Positions 10,934 through 20,588 of a DNA stretch of 64,000 nt are shown piece by piece. This DNA is from Lachnospiraceae bacterium (GTDB lineage Bacteria; Bacillota; Clostridia; Lachnospirales; Lachnospiraceae). A program made the position numbers and the translations under genes. The notes beneath the pieces were generated by a model that was not told where the DNA came from, did no database searches, and was given only the letters and a program-made list of their open reading frames with translations. How positions within the stretch are numbered: position 1 is the first letter of the stretch; each line of letters starts with the position of its first letter. The stretch covers positions 1 to 64,000 of the forward strand of contig CAAGPW010000126.1 in assembly GCA_900771955.1 (NCBI GenBank). The letters run 5' to 3'.

Positions 10934-11551
10934 ATGACAAAAAAAATATTGGTTGCCGTACTGCTTGTGTGTCTTTGCAGCAGTGTTCCTGGTGCATCCA
11001 ACATGAAACAGAAATCATTTACGCCAGAATCAAACGAACATGAAATAAAAACGTGGCAGAAGGAGGAGACAGCGGGAACGGTAACATTTGTGAAAGAACC
11101 GGAGGAGACGGCAGCGGCAGCGCCGATGACAGCGGAGGCGGAAACTACGGTTGCCCTGACCAATACACTGAATTTGTATCAGAACCGATGGAATATCTAT
11201 CTTACCAGCGATGAGATCGACCTGCTTGCGAAGATCGTGTGGGTCGAAGCATGCGGGGAACCTCAGGAGGGACAGGAGGCAGTGGTTGAAGTCATATTTA
11301 ACCGCATGTGCTCCCCCAATTATCCGGACACTCTCTATGAAGTCTTAAGCCAGGATCATCCGGTGCAGTTCTGCTCGTGGAGGCTGCGGGATACTGCAAG
11401 ACCGACGGCAAAAGAATATCAGTCGATCTATCAGGTGCTGTATGGACAGACCAGTATTCTCAGAAGCGATACGGTGTATTTTTCCACGTTTGCGCTGACC
11501 CCGTGTGTGGATAAAAAGATATGCTGTCACTGCTTTTGCTACGACAAATAG
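10934..11551 (+). CDS. Secreted SleB/CwlJ-like cell wall hydrolase
   Basis: Likely cleaves peptidoglycan (Hydrolase_2 fold, a lytic transglycosylase-like family). A signal peptide is present (residues 1-20, ending CSSVPGASN). A low-complexity Glu/Ala/Thr linker runs to about residue 70. The catalytic domain starts at LLAKIVWVEACGEPQEGQEA, where the Glu of VEACGE is the conserved acid; it continues through VIFNRMCSPNYPDT. Cys-rich ends (VDKKICCHCFCYDK) are unusual. It need not be a germination enzyme; vegetative homologues are common. GGAAAGGAAA precedes ATG 10934. Confidence 0.85.
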   Translation: MTKKILVAVLLVCLCSSVPGASNMKQKSFTPESNEHEIKTWQKEETAGTVTFVKEPEETAAAAPMTAEAETTVALTNTLNLYQNRWNIYLTSDEIDLLAKIVWVEACGEPQEGQEAVVEVIFNRMCSPNYPDTLYEVLSQDHPVQFCSWRLRDTARPTAKEYQSIYQVLYGQTSILRSDTVYFSTFALTPCVDKKICCHCFCYDK

Positions 11552-11589
11552 TAAATGCATAAAATTTCGAAAAGTTTCGTGAAAAATGA

Positions 11590-11617
11590 TTGACAGTGCT
11601 GATTTTTTAGGTAATAC
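11590..11617 (+). promoter_or_regulatory. Promoter for the TPR-GGDEF gene
   Basis: TTGACA (11590-11595) and TAATAC (11612-11617) with a 16-bp spacer lie 59 bases before the TTG start. The -35 is perfect; the -10 is moderate. Confidence 0.6.
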
Positions 11618-11676
11618 TTAAATCATCAGGTGAGGGGATAGATAGGAATAATAATAGAGAAGGGGGCGCAGTTTCG

Positions 11677-13287
11677 TTGAATCTGGAAAAATATGATGAA
11701 CATGTGAGACAATTGATTAAAACGATAGAAGATAACGTGTTTGAGCGGAAAAATGTCACTGCGGAATGTGAGGAAGTGTTTGAGGTCGCACAGCAGCTTG
11801 GCGATGATGCACTTGCTGGTTATGCCTGCTTTTGTCACGGAGATGTTTATTCCAATTATCAGTCGGGAGAGGAGTCCATCCAGTATCTCACCCGTGCACT
11901 TCAGTATTTGAAGAAGGCGGATGAATGGGAGCTTCTGGTACGCTGCTACAGTCATTTGGGACTGGTATTCCAGAGTGCGGGGGACGTTACAAATGCGATC
12001 GACAGTTTTTATGCGGGAATGGATGTGGCAGAGGAGCATCCGGTGCAGTCTGCGGTTGGTATATTTATGAATTTCAGTGCGCTGTGTGAAACGGCGAGGG
12101 ATTATGATCGGGCACTGTTTTACAGGATTAAGAGCTACAGGCTGGTGGAAGATCTTCCGGAGTCTGAGGTGCGCAATGATTACATAACGGCGATTTCAGC
12201 GATGCTGCTGCGGCTTTATATGGAGATGGATGATAAGGTGCATGCAGATCTGGAGGCGGAACATCTTGAACATCTTTTACGGCAGTATGGAAAGCAGTCA
12301 AATGGATTTGAGATTTATGTAAACCAGCTGGCATACATACAGAAATACGGAGACAGGACAAAGGAGAAAGCGGTAAAGGAGCAGACATGGAATGCATTTT
12401 TGCACTGCGGCAATCTGTTGGAATATTTTGATGAATGCAAGGGATTTATCCGTTATCTGAAACAGACAGAGGATTATACGCTGTTAGAACGGATGCTGGA
12501 TCATATGGCGGATACTCTGAAACGGGATTTTAAGAATACCGAGGCGATCCGCGAGGTCTGTCTTAAGATTCTGGCGGAAAAAATTCTTCTGTATCAGAAA
12601 ACCGGTGATGAGGAGAAACAGTATAAGGTATTGCAGAAGTATTTTGTACTGGAGCGGAAGCGAACAAGTTCACAGCGTGAGTCCATGCGGACGCTGATCC
12701 AGCTGCGCAGTACGCTGCGTCAGTCAGAAATTGAGAAAATGTTTCTGCGTCAGCAGGCGGATATGGATGCGCTTACAGGGATACCGAACCGCCGCAAGAT
12801 GAATGAGCAGGCAGATCAGATATTTGCAAAGGCAGTGCGTGAGCAGTCCATATTTGGCATGGCGATGTTAGATATTGACCATTTTAAGCACTGGAATGAT
12901 ACCTATGGACATCACACCGGTGACCAGTGCCTGATGGCACTTGCAGATATCCTGAAGGAACAGGCGGATGAGAAACAGTTCGTGTTCCGTTACGGTGGAG
13001 ATGAATTTATGATCCTGTTTGACAATCTGACGGATCATGAGATCAAACAGCGGTGCAGGCAGATGCAGGAGAAGATCATTGCAGCAGGAAAGAAGCTTGG
13101 CCTTGAAATGTTAACAACTTCAGTCGGAATTGCAAACTGGATTCCGCGTCATGGAAATAAGGTCTGGGATTACGCATCGGCGGCAGATCAGACCCTTTAC
13201 TGGGTGAAACAGAAAGGACGCAATGGCGTGCGTCTGGTTCACCGGATAAAAGAATTGAAAGAAGATAATGACAGTGTGGCATGTTAA
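11677..13287 (+). CDS. Diguanylate cyclase with N-terminal TPR repeats
   Basis: Makes cyclic-di-GMP from two GTP in the cytoplasm. Residues 1-355 are helical TPR-like repeats (for example GDALAGYACFCHGDVY and CYSHLGLVFQSAGDV), with no membrane segment, suggesting control by a protein or peptide partner. The GGDEF domain follows from about 365: LDIDHFKHWND for metal binding and the intact GGDEF motif at 440-444. The inhibitory I-site RxxD is absent, so product feedback is unlikely. The start is TTG 11677, supported by AGGGGG at 11661. It converges on a PilZ-bearing chemoreceptor that could read its product. Confidence 0.9.
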   Translation: MNLEKYDEHVRQLIKTIEDNVFERKNVTAECEEVFEVAQQLGDDALAGYACFCHGDVYSNYQSGEESIQYLTRALQYLKKADEWELLVRCYSHLGLVFQSAGDVTNAIDSFYAGMDVAEEHPVQSAVGIFMNFSALCETARDYDRALFYRIKSYRLVEDLPESEVRNDYITAISAMLLRLYMEMDDKVHADLEAEHLEHLLRQYGKQSNGFEIYVNQLAYIQKYGDRTKEKAVKEQTWNAFLHCGNLLEYFDECKGFIRYLKQTEDYTLLERMLDHMADTLKRDFKNTEAIREVCLKILAEKILLYQKTGDEEKQYKVLQKYFVLERKRTSSQRESMRTLIQLRSTLRQSEIEKMFLRQQADMDALTGIPNRRKMNEQADQIFAKAVREQSIFGMAMLDIDHFKHWNDTYGHHTGDQCLMALADILKEQADEKQFVFRYGGDEFMILFDNLTDHEIKQRCRQMQEKIIAAGKKLGLEMLTTSVGIANWIPRHGNKVWDYASAADQTLYWVKQKGRNGVRLVHRIKELKEDNDSVAC

Positions 13288-13305
13288 GCTGTTACAAAAG
13301 CCGAT

Positions 13306-13359
13306 AAAAAGAAGGAGAACACTCCCTCAGGTTTTACCTGAAAGAGCGTTCTCCTTTTT
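13306..13359. terminator. Bidirectional terminator between the GGDEF and PilZ-receptor genes
   Basis: The outer stem AAAAAGAAGGAGAAC / GTTCTCCTTTTT has T- or A-runs on both sides, with an inner CTCAGGT / ACCTGA hairpin. It overlaps the stop codon of the leftward receptor gene. Confidence 0.85.
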
Positions 13360-15442
13360 GCAGACGATCGTCAATATAGTTCATAATATAGAAATTATCC
13401 TCCGGCATCTGGCAGCCCACGATGTAAACGCCATTGTCGTCAGAACAGCGGATGACACGCCCTTCCAGTACGGAATGATCGGGCAGATCAAAGTCGTGAA
13501 TGGAAATCGTAAGGTCGGTTCCCCTGCTGGTGGCAAAGAAAGGATCTTCTACAAGCAGAGCAAAACCATTTGCGCTGATGTTGTCAAGTTTTCCTTCAAA
13601 GGTTTTTCCGGTTTTTTTGACCGTGATCGTACACGGATTTGAAATATCAAGCCGCGGGTATTTCCGGCGGTTGTTGATCTTTGGTCTTGTACTGATCAGG
13701 ATCGGATAGGTGCCATTCCTGTCACATGGTTGTATCGTAACCTGATCCCACAGATAGAGCTCATTCCCAACCGTGGCCTGCAGCATGCAGGAGGCAGGTT
13801 CGCGGAGAGCAGGTTTTCTTTCCAGAGAGATGAGAAGACCGTTTTTCGTCTCCTCTTTCAGTTCCCCGTGATATTCATCCGGAGAGTCTGCATTTCCAAA
13901 GTTGACAGTGACTTTCATGCCCGGTTTGATATCATCAATGCCCATAAAGCCGCCGATGCCGAGTTCTCGCATCAGGGCTTCAATGACATCCTCGATATTG
14001 TTGATGTTTGATGCACTTTCGGCATATTTACTGAGCATCCGTTTGCTGATTTCGTCTGAATGGGAAATGCAGTCGGTCATAATATCCACGATATGCGATA
14101 CCTGTTCCATATTTTCGACCAGATGCAGGTTGGAGGATTCCACTTCTTTCATTGCACTGTCGATAACATGGATGTGATCGCCGAGTTCGGTGGAATCGGC
14201 AGTGATCTTTTCCACATTTTCCCCGGTCTGTGTTACCTTTTCCAGTGTGACCTGGATCAGTTTTAAGGTCTCCTCGATGGAATCCGTCATTTTTCCGGAG
14301 ATCTCATCCAGCCTTACAAGAGCATCGCGGATCTGACCGGAGGAAGATTTTGTTTCACTGCTTAAGGTGCGGATCTGGTCTGCAACTACGGCAAAGCCTT
14401 TGCCTGCCTCCCCGGCTCTTGCAGCCTCGATTGAAGCATTCAGTGCCAGAAGATTGGTCTGGTTGGAAATGCTGTCGATCGTACCGGTTTCCTGTTTTAC
14501 CATTTCAAATTCGGACTTAAAATCCTGTAAGACATGTTCTACCTTGGTGGAAAGTTCGGACATGGTTGTTGCAGTATTTACGAGACTTTCCAGATCGGAT
14601 GAACTGGTTGTAGCGTGTTTGCCGGATTCTGCGGTCAGAGCCACCATCTGATCGATCAGAGAGGCAATGTTTTTTACCTGGGAACTGATGTCAGTTGTCA
14701 TATCCACAGAGGAAGCCGTGTGATCCTGGAGCTTTTCGTTGTTGTCGGTCAGCTCGTTCATACCGAGAACGACCATATCGGAACCGTGTTTGTTTTCTGC
14801 TGCCAGCTCCCGGACAACGGTAACACCGTCCATGATGGAATTGCTTGCAGTCTTCACCTTTTCCACGGTTGTGATGACGCGTTTTAAATCTGCTTTGATA
14901 CTGTCGGTCATGGCACCGTCTGATTCATTCAGATGCCGGATGGACATGACATAGCAGATGTAGCAGAGGATGATGCATGCCAGCTCAAGCTGGTAGTTTT
15001 TCATGTCGGCATCACTGTTACAGCCGAGCACTGTAGCATGATAGACGGCACTGGCAATAATGATAAGTGAGTTGGCAATGCCGCAGTAGACCATGAATTT
15101 GCGGTTCTTATAAAGAACTACAAGGCTGGTAACCGGAAGTATGTAGGTAAAAGCAATCGGGGAAACCGTTGTGCTCACCACAAAGGTGTAAAAAATTCCG
15201 TAGCCGATGACCAGATCATATTTGTACCAGTCGGTTGCCATCCCTTTTGCCTTAAGAATGATCTCGCCGGCAAAGAAAGGCAGCCAGCACAGGAGAACAA
15301 AGGCGAGGTAATAGGCTGGCGAGTTCAGCCCGTTTGCGGTGTCGGAACCGTAATTTGCCGTGAGCAGGAGGGCAAAGATGAGCCAGATCCTGCGAACCTT
15401 GCGGTTGGCTTTTTCCTTAAAGACAGTTTCATCGTAATTCAT
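13334..15442 (-). CDS. Chemotaxis receptor with C-terminal PilZ (cyclic-di-GMP binding) domain
   Basis: A chemoreceptor of 702 residues with an unusual layout. Four to six membrane helices (about 17-170) with no sizeable outer domain replace the usual Cache sensor. The MCP signalling coiled coil (about 190-475) has the tip [21 protein letters not shown] YcgR-N-like beta region (about 495-585) then leads to a PilZ domain (592-700) with both binding motifs: RxxxR at Arg593-Arg597 and NISANG at 621-626. By family knowledge this lets cyclic-di-GMP modulate chemotaxis signalling. It lies 35 bp downstream of the esterase gene and is probably co-transcribed with it. Confidence 0.92.
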   Translation of the reverse strand: MNYDETVFKEKANRKVRRIWLIFALLLTANYGSDTANGLNSPAYYLAFVLLCWLPFFAGEIILKAKGMATDWYKYDLVIGYGIFYTFVVSTTVSPIAFTYILPVTSLVVLYKNRKFMVYCGIANSLIIIASAVYHATVLGCNSDADMKNYQLELACIILCYICYVMSIRHLNESDGAMTDSIKADLKRVITTVEKVKTASNSIMDGVTVVRELAAENKHGSDMVVLGMNELTDNNEKLQDHTASSVDMTTDISSQVKNIASLIDQMVALTAESGKHATTSSSDLESLVNTATTMSELSTKVEHVLQDFKSEFEMVKQETGTIDSISNQTNLLALNASIEAARAGEAGKGFAVVADQIRTLSSETKSSSGQIRDALVRLDEISGKMTDSIEETLKLIQVTLEKVTQTGENVEKITADSTELGDHIHVIDSAMKEVESSNLHLVENMEQVSHIVDIMTDCISHSDEISKRMLSKYAESASNINNIEDVIEALMRELGIGGFMGIDDIKPGMKVTVNFGNADSPDEYHGELKEETKNGLLISLERKPALREPASCMLQATVGNELYLWDQVTIQPCDRNGTYPILISTRPKINNRRKYPRLDISNPCTITVKKTGKTFEGKLDNISANGFALLVEDPFFATSRGTDLTISIHDFDLPDHSVLEGRVIRCSDDNGVYIVGCQMPEDNFYIMNYIDDRLQKGERSFR

Positions 15443-15477
15443 GGTAACATCTCCTTTGATCAGAAATTCTCTTTTGT

Positions 15478-16368
15478 TTAGTATTTTAAAAGAAAATGGA
15501 GCATGGAAGTGATCGCGTCCGTACTTTCTTCCATAAAAGGTTCAAATACACAAAATGCGTGTGTAAGCTTCGGGTTGGGCGGATAGTCCAAAAGTTCATG
15601 TGGCGTATGGCACCGGGTGAGTGCCTTCTCAAAATCCAGCGTATAGCGCTCTAAATGATCGTTGTGGCTCGTGATCAGATAGCACGGCGGAAGAGAACCT
15701 GCGATATCCGGGTGCTCCGGATTGACATACGGGGCAAAGGCACTCTTTTTGTAATGACTTCCATACAGGTAGCGCGGAAGAAAAAGCCCGATCTTGTCAA
15801 AGCGATTCGTGTAAAACATGCCGCTGATAAGACCAAGTGCTTTTAAATCCAGGGTAAACGGTGTTACATGGGCAGCCTTTGCAACTGCATCACAGTTGGC
15901 GGCAGCAACCGCATAGACAAGAAGACAGGCACCACCGCTGTCACCGACTGCATATACACGGGAAAGATCACCGTTGTCGGAATGGATACGTTCTTTAATA
16001 AAATCCATTGCTGCAGAGAGATCGGAGAGCTGATCGTAAAATTCACAGTCGGGAACCAGACGGTATTCCACACTGTATACTAAAAATCCCATGGCAGAAA
16101 GGCGCGCGCAGTAGAAGCGGTTGAATTCCTTGCTGCCGAGCAGTAAACCTCCGCCGTGCACATTGACGATGACCGGCAGGATCTCTCCGTCACGTCCCTT
16201 TGGCCGGAACATATCCAGACGGTGTGCGTCGGAAGCATCATCGCAGTAGGGAATATCTTTCTGTTCGATCACATCTTCCGGAAATGGAAGCTTTTTGTCA
16301 CGTGCCCCGGATTCCTTTGTAAATTCTGCACGCTGTTTGTAAAAATTTTCTGTTAAAAAATGGTTCAT
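15478..16368 (-). CDS. Alpha/beta hydrolase, HSL-type acetyl esterase
   Basis: Carboxylesterase of the hormone-sensitive lipase group, likely acting on short acyl esters in the cytoplasm. The oxyanion motif HGGG is at 71-74, the nucleophile Ser144 is in GDSGG, and the acid and base are probably Asp in SHNDHLERY and His in THAFCVF near the C-terminus. The 296-residue length fits the family. No signal peptide. GGAGG lies 13 bases before the ATG, a longer spacing than usual, with no better in-frame start. The PilZ receptor follows in the same direction. Confidence 0.88.
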   Translation of the reverse strand: MNHFLTENFYKQRAEFTKESGARDKKLPFPEDVIEQKDIPYCDDASDAHRLDMFRPKGRDGEILPVIVNVHGGGLLLGSKEFNRFYCARLSAMGFLVYSVEYRLVPDCEFYDQLSDLSAAMDFIKERIHSDNGDLSRVYAVGDSGGACLLVYAVAAANCDAVAKAAHVTPFTLDLKALGLISGMFYTNRFDKIGLFLPRYLYGSHYKKSAFAPYVNPEHPDIAGSLPPCYLITSHNDHLERYTLDFEKALTRCHTPHELLDYPPNPKLTHAFCVFEPFMEESTDAITSMLHFLLKY

Positions 16369-16392
16369 GTTTGCGTATTGACCTCCAAAAAA

Positions 16393-16410
16393 CTACTTAT
16401 ATTTTAGTAG
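16393..16410. promoter_or_regulatory. Inverted repeat in the esterase promoter region
   Basis: CTACT-8-AGTAG surrounds an AT-rich centre resembling a -10 on the minus strand, just upstream of the esterase ribosome-binding site. It is a possible operator. No matching regulator is obvious nearby. Confidence 0.3.
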
Positions 16411-16509
16411 ATTTTTTTGCAGTTTTCAAGAAGATAGAGATGCAAAATGTCTGAAAATATTGTAAAATAAAACCTGACCTGAAATCATTGTGCGGTTTAA
16501 GATTTCCAG

Positions 16510-17895
16510 ATGATGTCCATAAGGAAAATGGAGGGGGATACAGTTGAAAAAAAGAATGGAAAAGGACCCGGTTTTTATAGAAAATTGTTCCGGCTGATGG
16601 TGCCGATTATGCTTCAGAATCTGATGCTTGCGCTGGTTGCAGTGGCAGATGCGTTTATGCTTGGTGGAGTGGATCAGAACTATATGTCCGCAGTTTCGCT
16701 GGCAACGCAGATCCAGTTTATACAAAATATGTTTTTGACCGCGGCAACTGCCAGCCTTGGAATTTTGGGCGCGCAGTACTGGGGGAAGGGAGATCTGGAT
16801 ACCCTGGATGATATTTTCTGTATGGCGATCCGGCTGTGCGGAATTGTGTCAGTTGCTTTTTTTGGAGCCTGTGTGCTTTTTCCGCAGTATCTGATGCTGC
16901 TTTTTACGAACGAAAACATTCTGATCGGATATGGAGTGGACTATTTAAAGATTGCGGGTTTTTCCTATCTGCTGACCGGTATTTCGCAGTGCTATCTGGT
17001 TATAATGAAAACAAGTGAGCATGCAAAGACCACGGCGGTTATCAGCTCATTTACCGTGTGTATCAACATTGCTTTAAATGCGGTTTTTATCTATGGAGGA
17101 TTCGGGATCACACCAATGGGAGTGCGCGGCGCAGCGCTTGCAACACTGATCGCGCGAGTGCTGGAACTTGGTATCTCTGTTGTGATCTCCTATATGCCAG
17201 GTTATATTTATCCGAAACTCACGTATCTGTTCCGTCGTAACAGGGGGCTGGCAGAGGATTTTCGAAAATGTGCCCTGCCACTTCTTGGAGCCAGCCTGTT
17301 CTGGGGAATCGGATTTACATCCTATTCCTCTTTTATGGGACACCTGGGAGTGGATGCAGCGGCTGCAAATTCGGTGGCAGCAGTTGTGCGTGATATTATA
17401 TGCTGTCTCAGCGCGGGAATATCGAGTGCGGCCGGAATTATGGTCGGAAATGAACTTGGGTCAGGGAATCTGGAAAAGGGCAGGATGTATGGAATCCGCC
17501 TTTTAAAAATTTCATTTGTGTGTGGAGTAGTCATGTCGCTTCTGATGTGTGCGGCTGCGCCTGTCATTTTACGCTTTGTGAATTTAAGCCCGCAGGCTGC
17601 CATATACCTGAAAGGGATGTTCGTGGTCATTGCTTTTTATATGATCGGTCGTGCCATCAATGATGTGACCATGAACGGGATCTTTGCATCCGGCGGGGAT
17701 ACGATGTTTGATCTGTATAGTCTTGCCGTCTGCATGTGGGGCATTGCGATTCCGCTTGCAGTTGCCGGAACTTATTATTTCCACTGGCCGGTGGTCGTGG
17801 TATATGCGTGTACCTGTATTGATGAGGTCGGAAAACTTCCGTGGGTGCTCATCCATTTTCGCAAATACAAATGGGTGAAGGACCTGACGCGCTGA
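16510..17895 (+). CDS. MATE family efflux transporter (first of two)
   Basis: Multidrug or toxin exporter of about 12 membrane helices (461 residues), driven by Na+ or H+. The NorM-type pattern is seen in LMVPIMLQNLMLALVAVADA near the start and the repeated half near 240-260. The start is uncertain: ATG 16510 has no good ribosome-binding site, while a strong GGAGGGGG at 16530 lies before a TTG at 16544 that is one base out of frame across an A7 run. A second MATE gene follows 120 bp downstream. Confidence 0.9.
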   Translation: MMSIRKMEGDTVEKKNGKGPGFYRKLFRLMVPIMLQNLMLALVAVADAFMLGGVDQNYMSAVSLATQIQFIQNMFLTAATASLGILGAQYWGKGDLDTLDDIFCMAIRLCGIVSVAFFGACVLFPQYLMLLFTNENILIGYGVDYLKIAGFSYLLTGISQCYLVIMKTSEHAKTTAVISSFTVCINIALNAVFIYGGFGITPMGVRGAALATLIARVLELGISVVISYMPGYIYPKLTYLFRRNRGLAEDFRKCALPLLGASLFWGIGFTSYSSFMGHLGVDAAAANSVAAVVRDIICCLSAGISSAAGIMVGNELGSGNLEKGRMYGIRLLKISFVCGVVMSLLMCAAAPVILRFVNLSPQAAIYLKGMFVVIAFYMIGRAINDVTMNGIFASGGDTMFDLYSLAVCMWGIAIPLAVAGTYYFHWPVVVVYACTCIDEVGKLPWVLIHFRKYKWVKDLTR

Positions 17896-17923
17896 TATTT
17901 TGTTAAATATGGAGAATATAAAA

Positions 17924-18034
17924 ATGATCAGGGAGCACAGATATATTCCGATTCTGGACCCGTGGAAGACTTGTTCATGCAGTGAGGTAAGTTTTCATGG
18001 AAAGGAATATATAACATGTTACAGAAATTTTTAA
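17924..18034 (+). CDS. Possible 36-residue leader peptide before the second MATE gene
   Basis: ATG 17924 has GGAGA eight bases upstream and runs to a TAA at 18032-18034, overlapping the start of the downstream MATE gene by 19 bases. The product begins MIREHRYIPILDPWKTC and matches nothing I recognise. The overlap would allow translational coupling. Coding potential is unproven; it may be chance. Confidence 0.25.
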   Translation: MIREHRYIPILDPWKTCSCSEVSFHGKEYITCYRNF

Positions 18035-19317
18035 AATATGAATTACAGAGTGTTGCCGGAATGGTTGGGATCTCCATTTACATTCTGGCGGATACATTTT
18101 TTATTTCGGTATATTCGGGAGCGGACGGACTTGCGATGCTAAACCTTGTGCTTCCGGTGTACGGTGTGATCTATGCGATCGGTTCCATGATCGGAATCGG
18201 ATCGGCAACCAGATACGGCATCAACAAGGCGAAAGGAGAAGAAACAGACTATTATTTTCTCCAGGCAATTTTCTGGAATGTATTGTTTAGCATTCCGTTT
18301 GTACTGACCGGTCTTTTCATGCCGCAGAGATTCCTTGGGATTTTGGGGGCGGATGCAAAACTGACAGCGCTTGGAACCGATTATCTGAAAATCTTTATGA
18401 CGGCAGCGCCGCTTTTTATGTCAAACTATACATTTACGGCGTTTGCGCGAAACGATCATGCAACATCGGTGGTAATGACAGCTTCGATCGCCGGAAGCCT
18501 GTTCAATATCGTATTTGACTATATTTTTATGTTTCCGCTCGGACTTGGCTTGAGTGGAGCGGCGCTTGCTACTGCGGTGTCGCCGGGTGTTACGATAGCG
18601 GTGTGCAGTACGCATTATCTCGGAAAGAAAAATACGGTGGGATTTCGGTTTAAAACGCCGTCATTCTACCATCTGATCTCGTGCTGCAAGCTTGGCATAT
18701 CCGCATTTGTCGGCGAAATATCGTCTGCGGTCATTACTGTTATTTTTAACATGCTGATACTTGGTATTGCCGGAAACATCGGAGTCGCGGCATACGGTGT
18801 CATTGCAAATATGTCTGCGGTCGCAATGTCGATCTTCAACGGGCTTGCGCAGGGGGTACAGCCGCTGATCAGCGAAAGCTACGGGAAAAGCTGCGGTGTG
18901 CAGGTTAAAAAGCTGCTGCGTGCGGGGCTTCTCGCGTGTCTGCTTGTTGAAATTCTGATTGTTGCAGGTGTCTGGGGACAAACAGACGGGCTGATCGCAG
19001 TCTTTAACAGTGAGCATAATGCAGCGCTCCTTAGCTATGCGCATATCGGACTGCGGCTGTATTTTCTCGGATTTTTGTTTGCGGGGATCAATATCATGCT
19101 GGTTGCGTACTTTTCGGCGGTGGATGATGCAAAAACCGCGATCATTGGTTCGGTAATGCGCGGAGCAGTCGCGATCGCGGCATGTGCATTTGTGTTTTCC
19201 AGGTTGTTCGGCATAAACGGGGTGTGGATCTCGTTTCTGGGTTCCGAAATGATCACATGTGCGGTCATCTGTGGACTGGCTTACAGGAATGCAAGGCAGA
19301 GGGTACAAGAAAAGTAA
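18016..19317 (+). CDS. MATE family efflux transporter (second of two)
   Basis: A 433-residue relative of the MATE/DinF-like group, clearly diverged from the first copy (different N-terminal sequence and GMLNLVLPVYGVIYAIGSMIGIGSA-like segment, residues about 37-60). About 12 membrane helices. AAAGGAA precedes ATG 18016. Tandem MATE genes could act on different substrates. A short, T-poor inverted repeat (GCGTAGAAT / ATTCTACG, 19359-19393) downstream is only a weak terminator candidate. Confidence 0.9.
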   Translation: MLQKFLKYELQSVAGMVGISIYILADTFFISVYSGADGLAMLNLVLPVYGVIYAIGSMIGIGSATRYGINKAKGEETDYYFLQAIFWNVLFSIPFVLTGLFMPQRFLGILGADAKLTALGTDYLKIFMTAAPLFMSNYTFTAFARNDHATSVVMTASIAGSLFNIVFDYIFMFPLGLGLSGAALATAVSPGVTIAVCSTHYLGKKNTVGFRFKTPSFYHLISCCKLGISAFVGEISSAVITVIFNMLILGIAGNIGVAAYGVIANMSAVAMSIFNGLAQGVQPLISESYGKSCGVQVKKLLRAGLLACLLVEILIVAGVWGQTDGLIAVFNSEHNAALLSYAHIGLRLYFLGFLFAGINIMLVAYFSAVDDAKTAIIGSVMRGAVAIAACAFVFSRLFGINGVWISFLGSEMITCAVICGLAYRNARQRVQEK

Positions 19318-19452
19318 CTTCTGCAAAGAATAAAAAAATTACAGATACACTCTACGGAGCGTAGAATCCGCATAAATTCACCATATTCTACGTTGCGTGT
19401 GTGTCAAAATTCTGGTTTTGTATGGATAATGGATTTCAGAAAGGAGGCAGAC

Positions 19453-19809
19453 ATGGATCAGATTGCAACAGGAAAGTTTATTGCAAAAGAAAGAAAAAGA
19501 AAGGGTTATACCCAAAAACAACTGGCTGAGATCCTGGGAATCAGTGACAAGACCATATCAAAGTGGGAGCGTGGAAATGGATTCCCGGAGGTGTCGTTAT
19601 TACTGCCGTTGTGTGGGGAACTGGACATTACGGTCAATGAACTTCTAACAGGAGAACGGGTTTTAGAAGAAGATTATCAAAAGAAAGCGGAGGAGAATAT
19701 GGTGAATTTAGTAAAAGAAGCGCAGGAGAGCAAAAAGAAAATCGTATCAGTCAGCTTTTTCGGACAAAAATGGTGTTCTGTTCATGGATGGAAAAAAACT
19801 GATCGATGA
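19453..19809 (+). CDS. XRE-type transcriptional regulator, probably truncated
   Basis: DNA-binding regulator with an intact helix-turn-helix (about residues 8-62: YTQKQLAEILGISDKTISKW, FPEVSLLLPLC). AAAGGAGG precedes ATG 19453. Relatives usually continue past the linker with a further domain or membrane segments; here the frame changes character after KKKIVSV and stops after 25 poorly related residues. The next frame encodes a tail that looks like the end of another protein, so a deletion or frameshift is likely. The helix-turn-helix alone may still bind DNA. Confidence 0.7.
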   Translation: MDQIATGKFIAKERKRKGYTQKQLAEILGISDKTISKWERGNGFPEVSLLLPLCGELDITVNELLTGERVLEEDYQKKAEENMVNLVKEAQESKKKIVSVSFFGQKWCSVHGWKKTDR

Positions 19810-19903
19810 CCATACACTGGTGGCACTTACGATTATGATCGCAGAGTCAAGACCACAGGAGATGGAAATGATGATCACAGTCATCATGAACTGCCTGAAA
19901 TAG
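19781..19903 (+). pseudogene. Orphan C-terminal fragment downstream of the XRE gene
   Basis: A frame without its own start encodes FMDGKKLIDDHTLVALTIMI followed by AESRPQEMEMMITVIMNCLK and a stop. It looks protein-like (helical, regular codon use) but has no ribosome-binding site, and it overlaps the garbled end of the XRE gene in another frame. It is probably the tail of a deleted gene; the parent family was not recognised. Confidence 0.4.
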
Positions 19904-19931
19904 GTGGGATTCAGGAAGGAGAAGGAAGCGA

Positions 19932-20585
19932 GTGAAAGATAATTACAGACTGATCAATGTTGCATCCTGGAACCGGAGGGAGCATTTTTTCTACTATCAA
20001 AATACAATTCAGACTTCAGCAGCCGTGACAGTAACGGTAGATGTTACCGAGCTCCTTTCCTATGCACACCGCAGCCGCAGAAAGTTTTATCCGTGCATGG
20101 TATGGGCGGTTTCGTCGGTCATCAATAAAATGGATGAAATGAAAATGATGCTGGATGCTGCGGGAAATCCGGGTATATGGGACAGCGTTGTGCCTGTTTA
20201 TACGGTTTTTCATGAAAAGAGCCATACGTTTAGCGACCTGTGGTGTGATTTTCATGAGAATCTGGATGATTTTTATAAAGATTTTGTGCAGACGACAGAG
20301 GTGTATGGCCATCATGTGGGAATTAAGGGAAGACCGGATCAGCCGGAGAATTTTTACTGTATCAGTTGTGTGCCCTGGCTTGATTTTGATGCGGTAAACG
20401 TCAGCGCATCAGGTCAGCCTCCATTATTTCCAATTATTACATATGGAAAGTATACCATTGATAAAGAAGGCAGATATACGTTGCCGTTTGCGATAAAGAT
20501 TGCGCATGCGGCAGCGGACGGATATCATATCGCGCAGTTTTTTGAAAAACTGCAGGCTGTGATCGCGGAATTTAAAGATCGGTAA
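19932..20585 (+). CDS. Chloramphenicol acetyltransferase-like (CatA-type) acyltransferase
   Basis: Trimeric acetyl-CoA-dependent acyltransferase fold. The active-site motif HxxxDG is intact as HAAADG (His192-Gly197) in the usual C-terminal position; 217 residues is the normal length. GTG 19932 is preceded by GAAGGAGAAGGAAG. Many such chromosomal proteins acetylate unknown small molecules and give no chloramphenicol resistance, so the substrate is left open. It is convergent with the TetR gene, with 3 bp between the stop codons. Confidence 0.85.
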   Translation: MKDNYRLINVASWNRREHFFYYQNTIQTSAAVTVTVDVTELLSYAHRSRRKFYPCMVWAVSSVINKMDEMKMMLDAAGNPGIWDSVVPVYTVFHEKSHTFSDLWCDFHENLDDFYKDFVQTTEVYGHHVGIKGRPDQPENFYCISCVPWLDFDAVNVSASGQPPLFPIITYGKYTIDKEGRYTLPFAIKIAHAAADGYHIAQFFEKLQAVIAEFKDR

Positions 20586-20588
20586 TGC

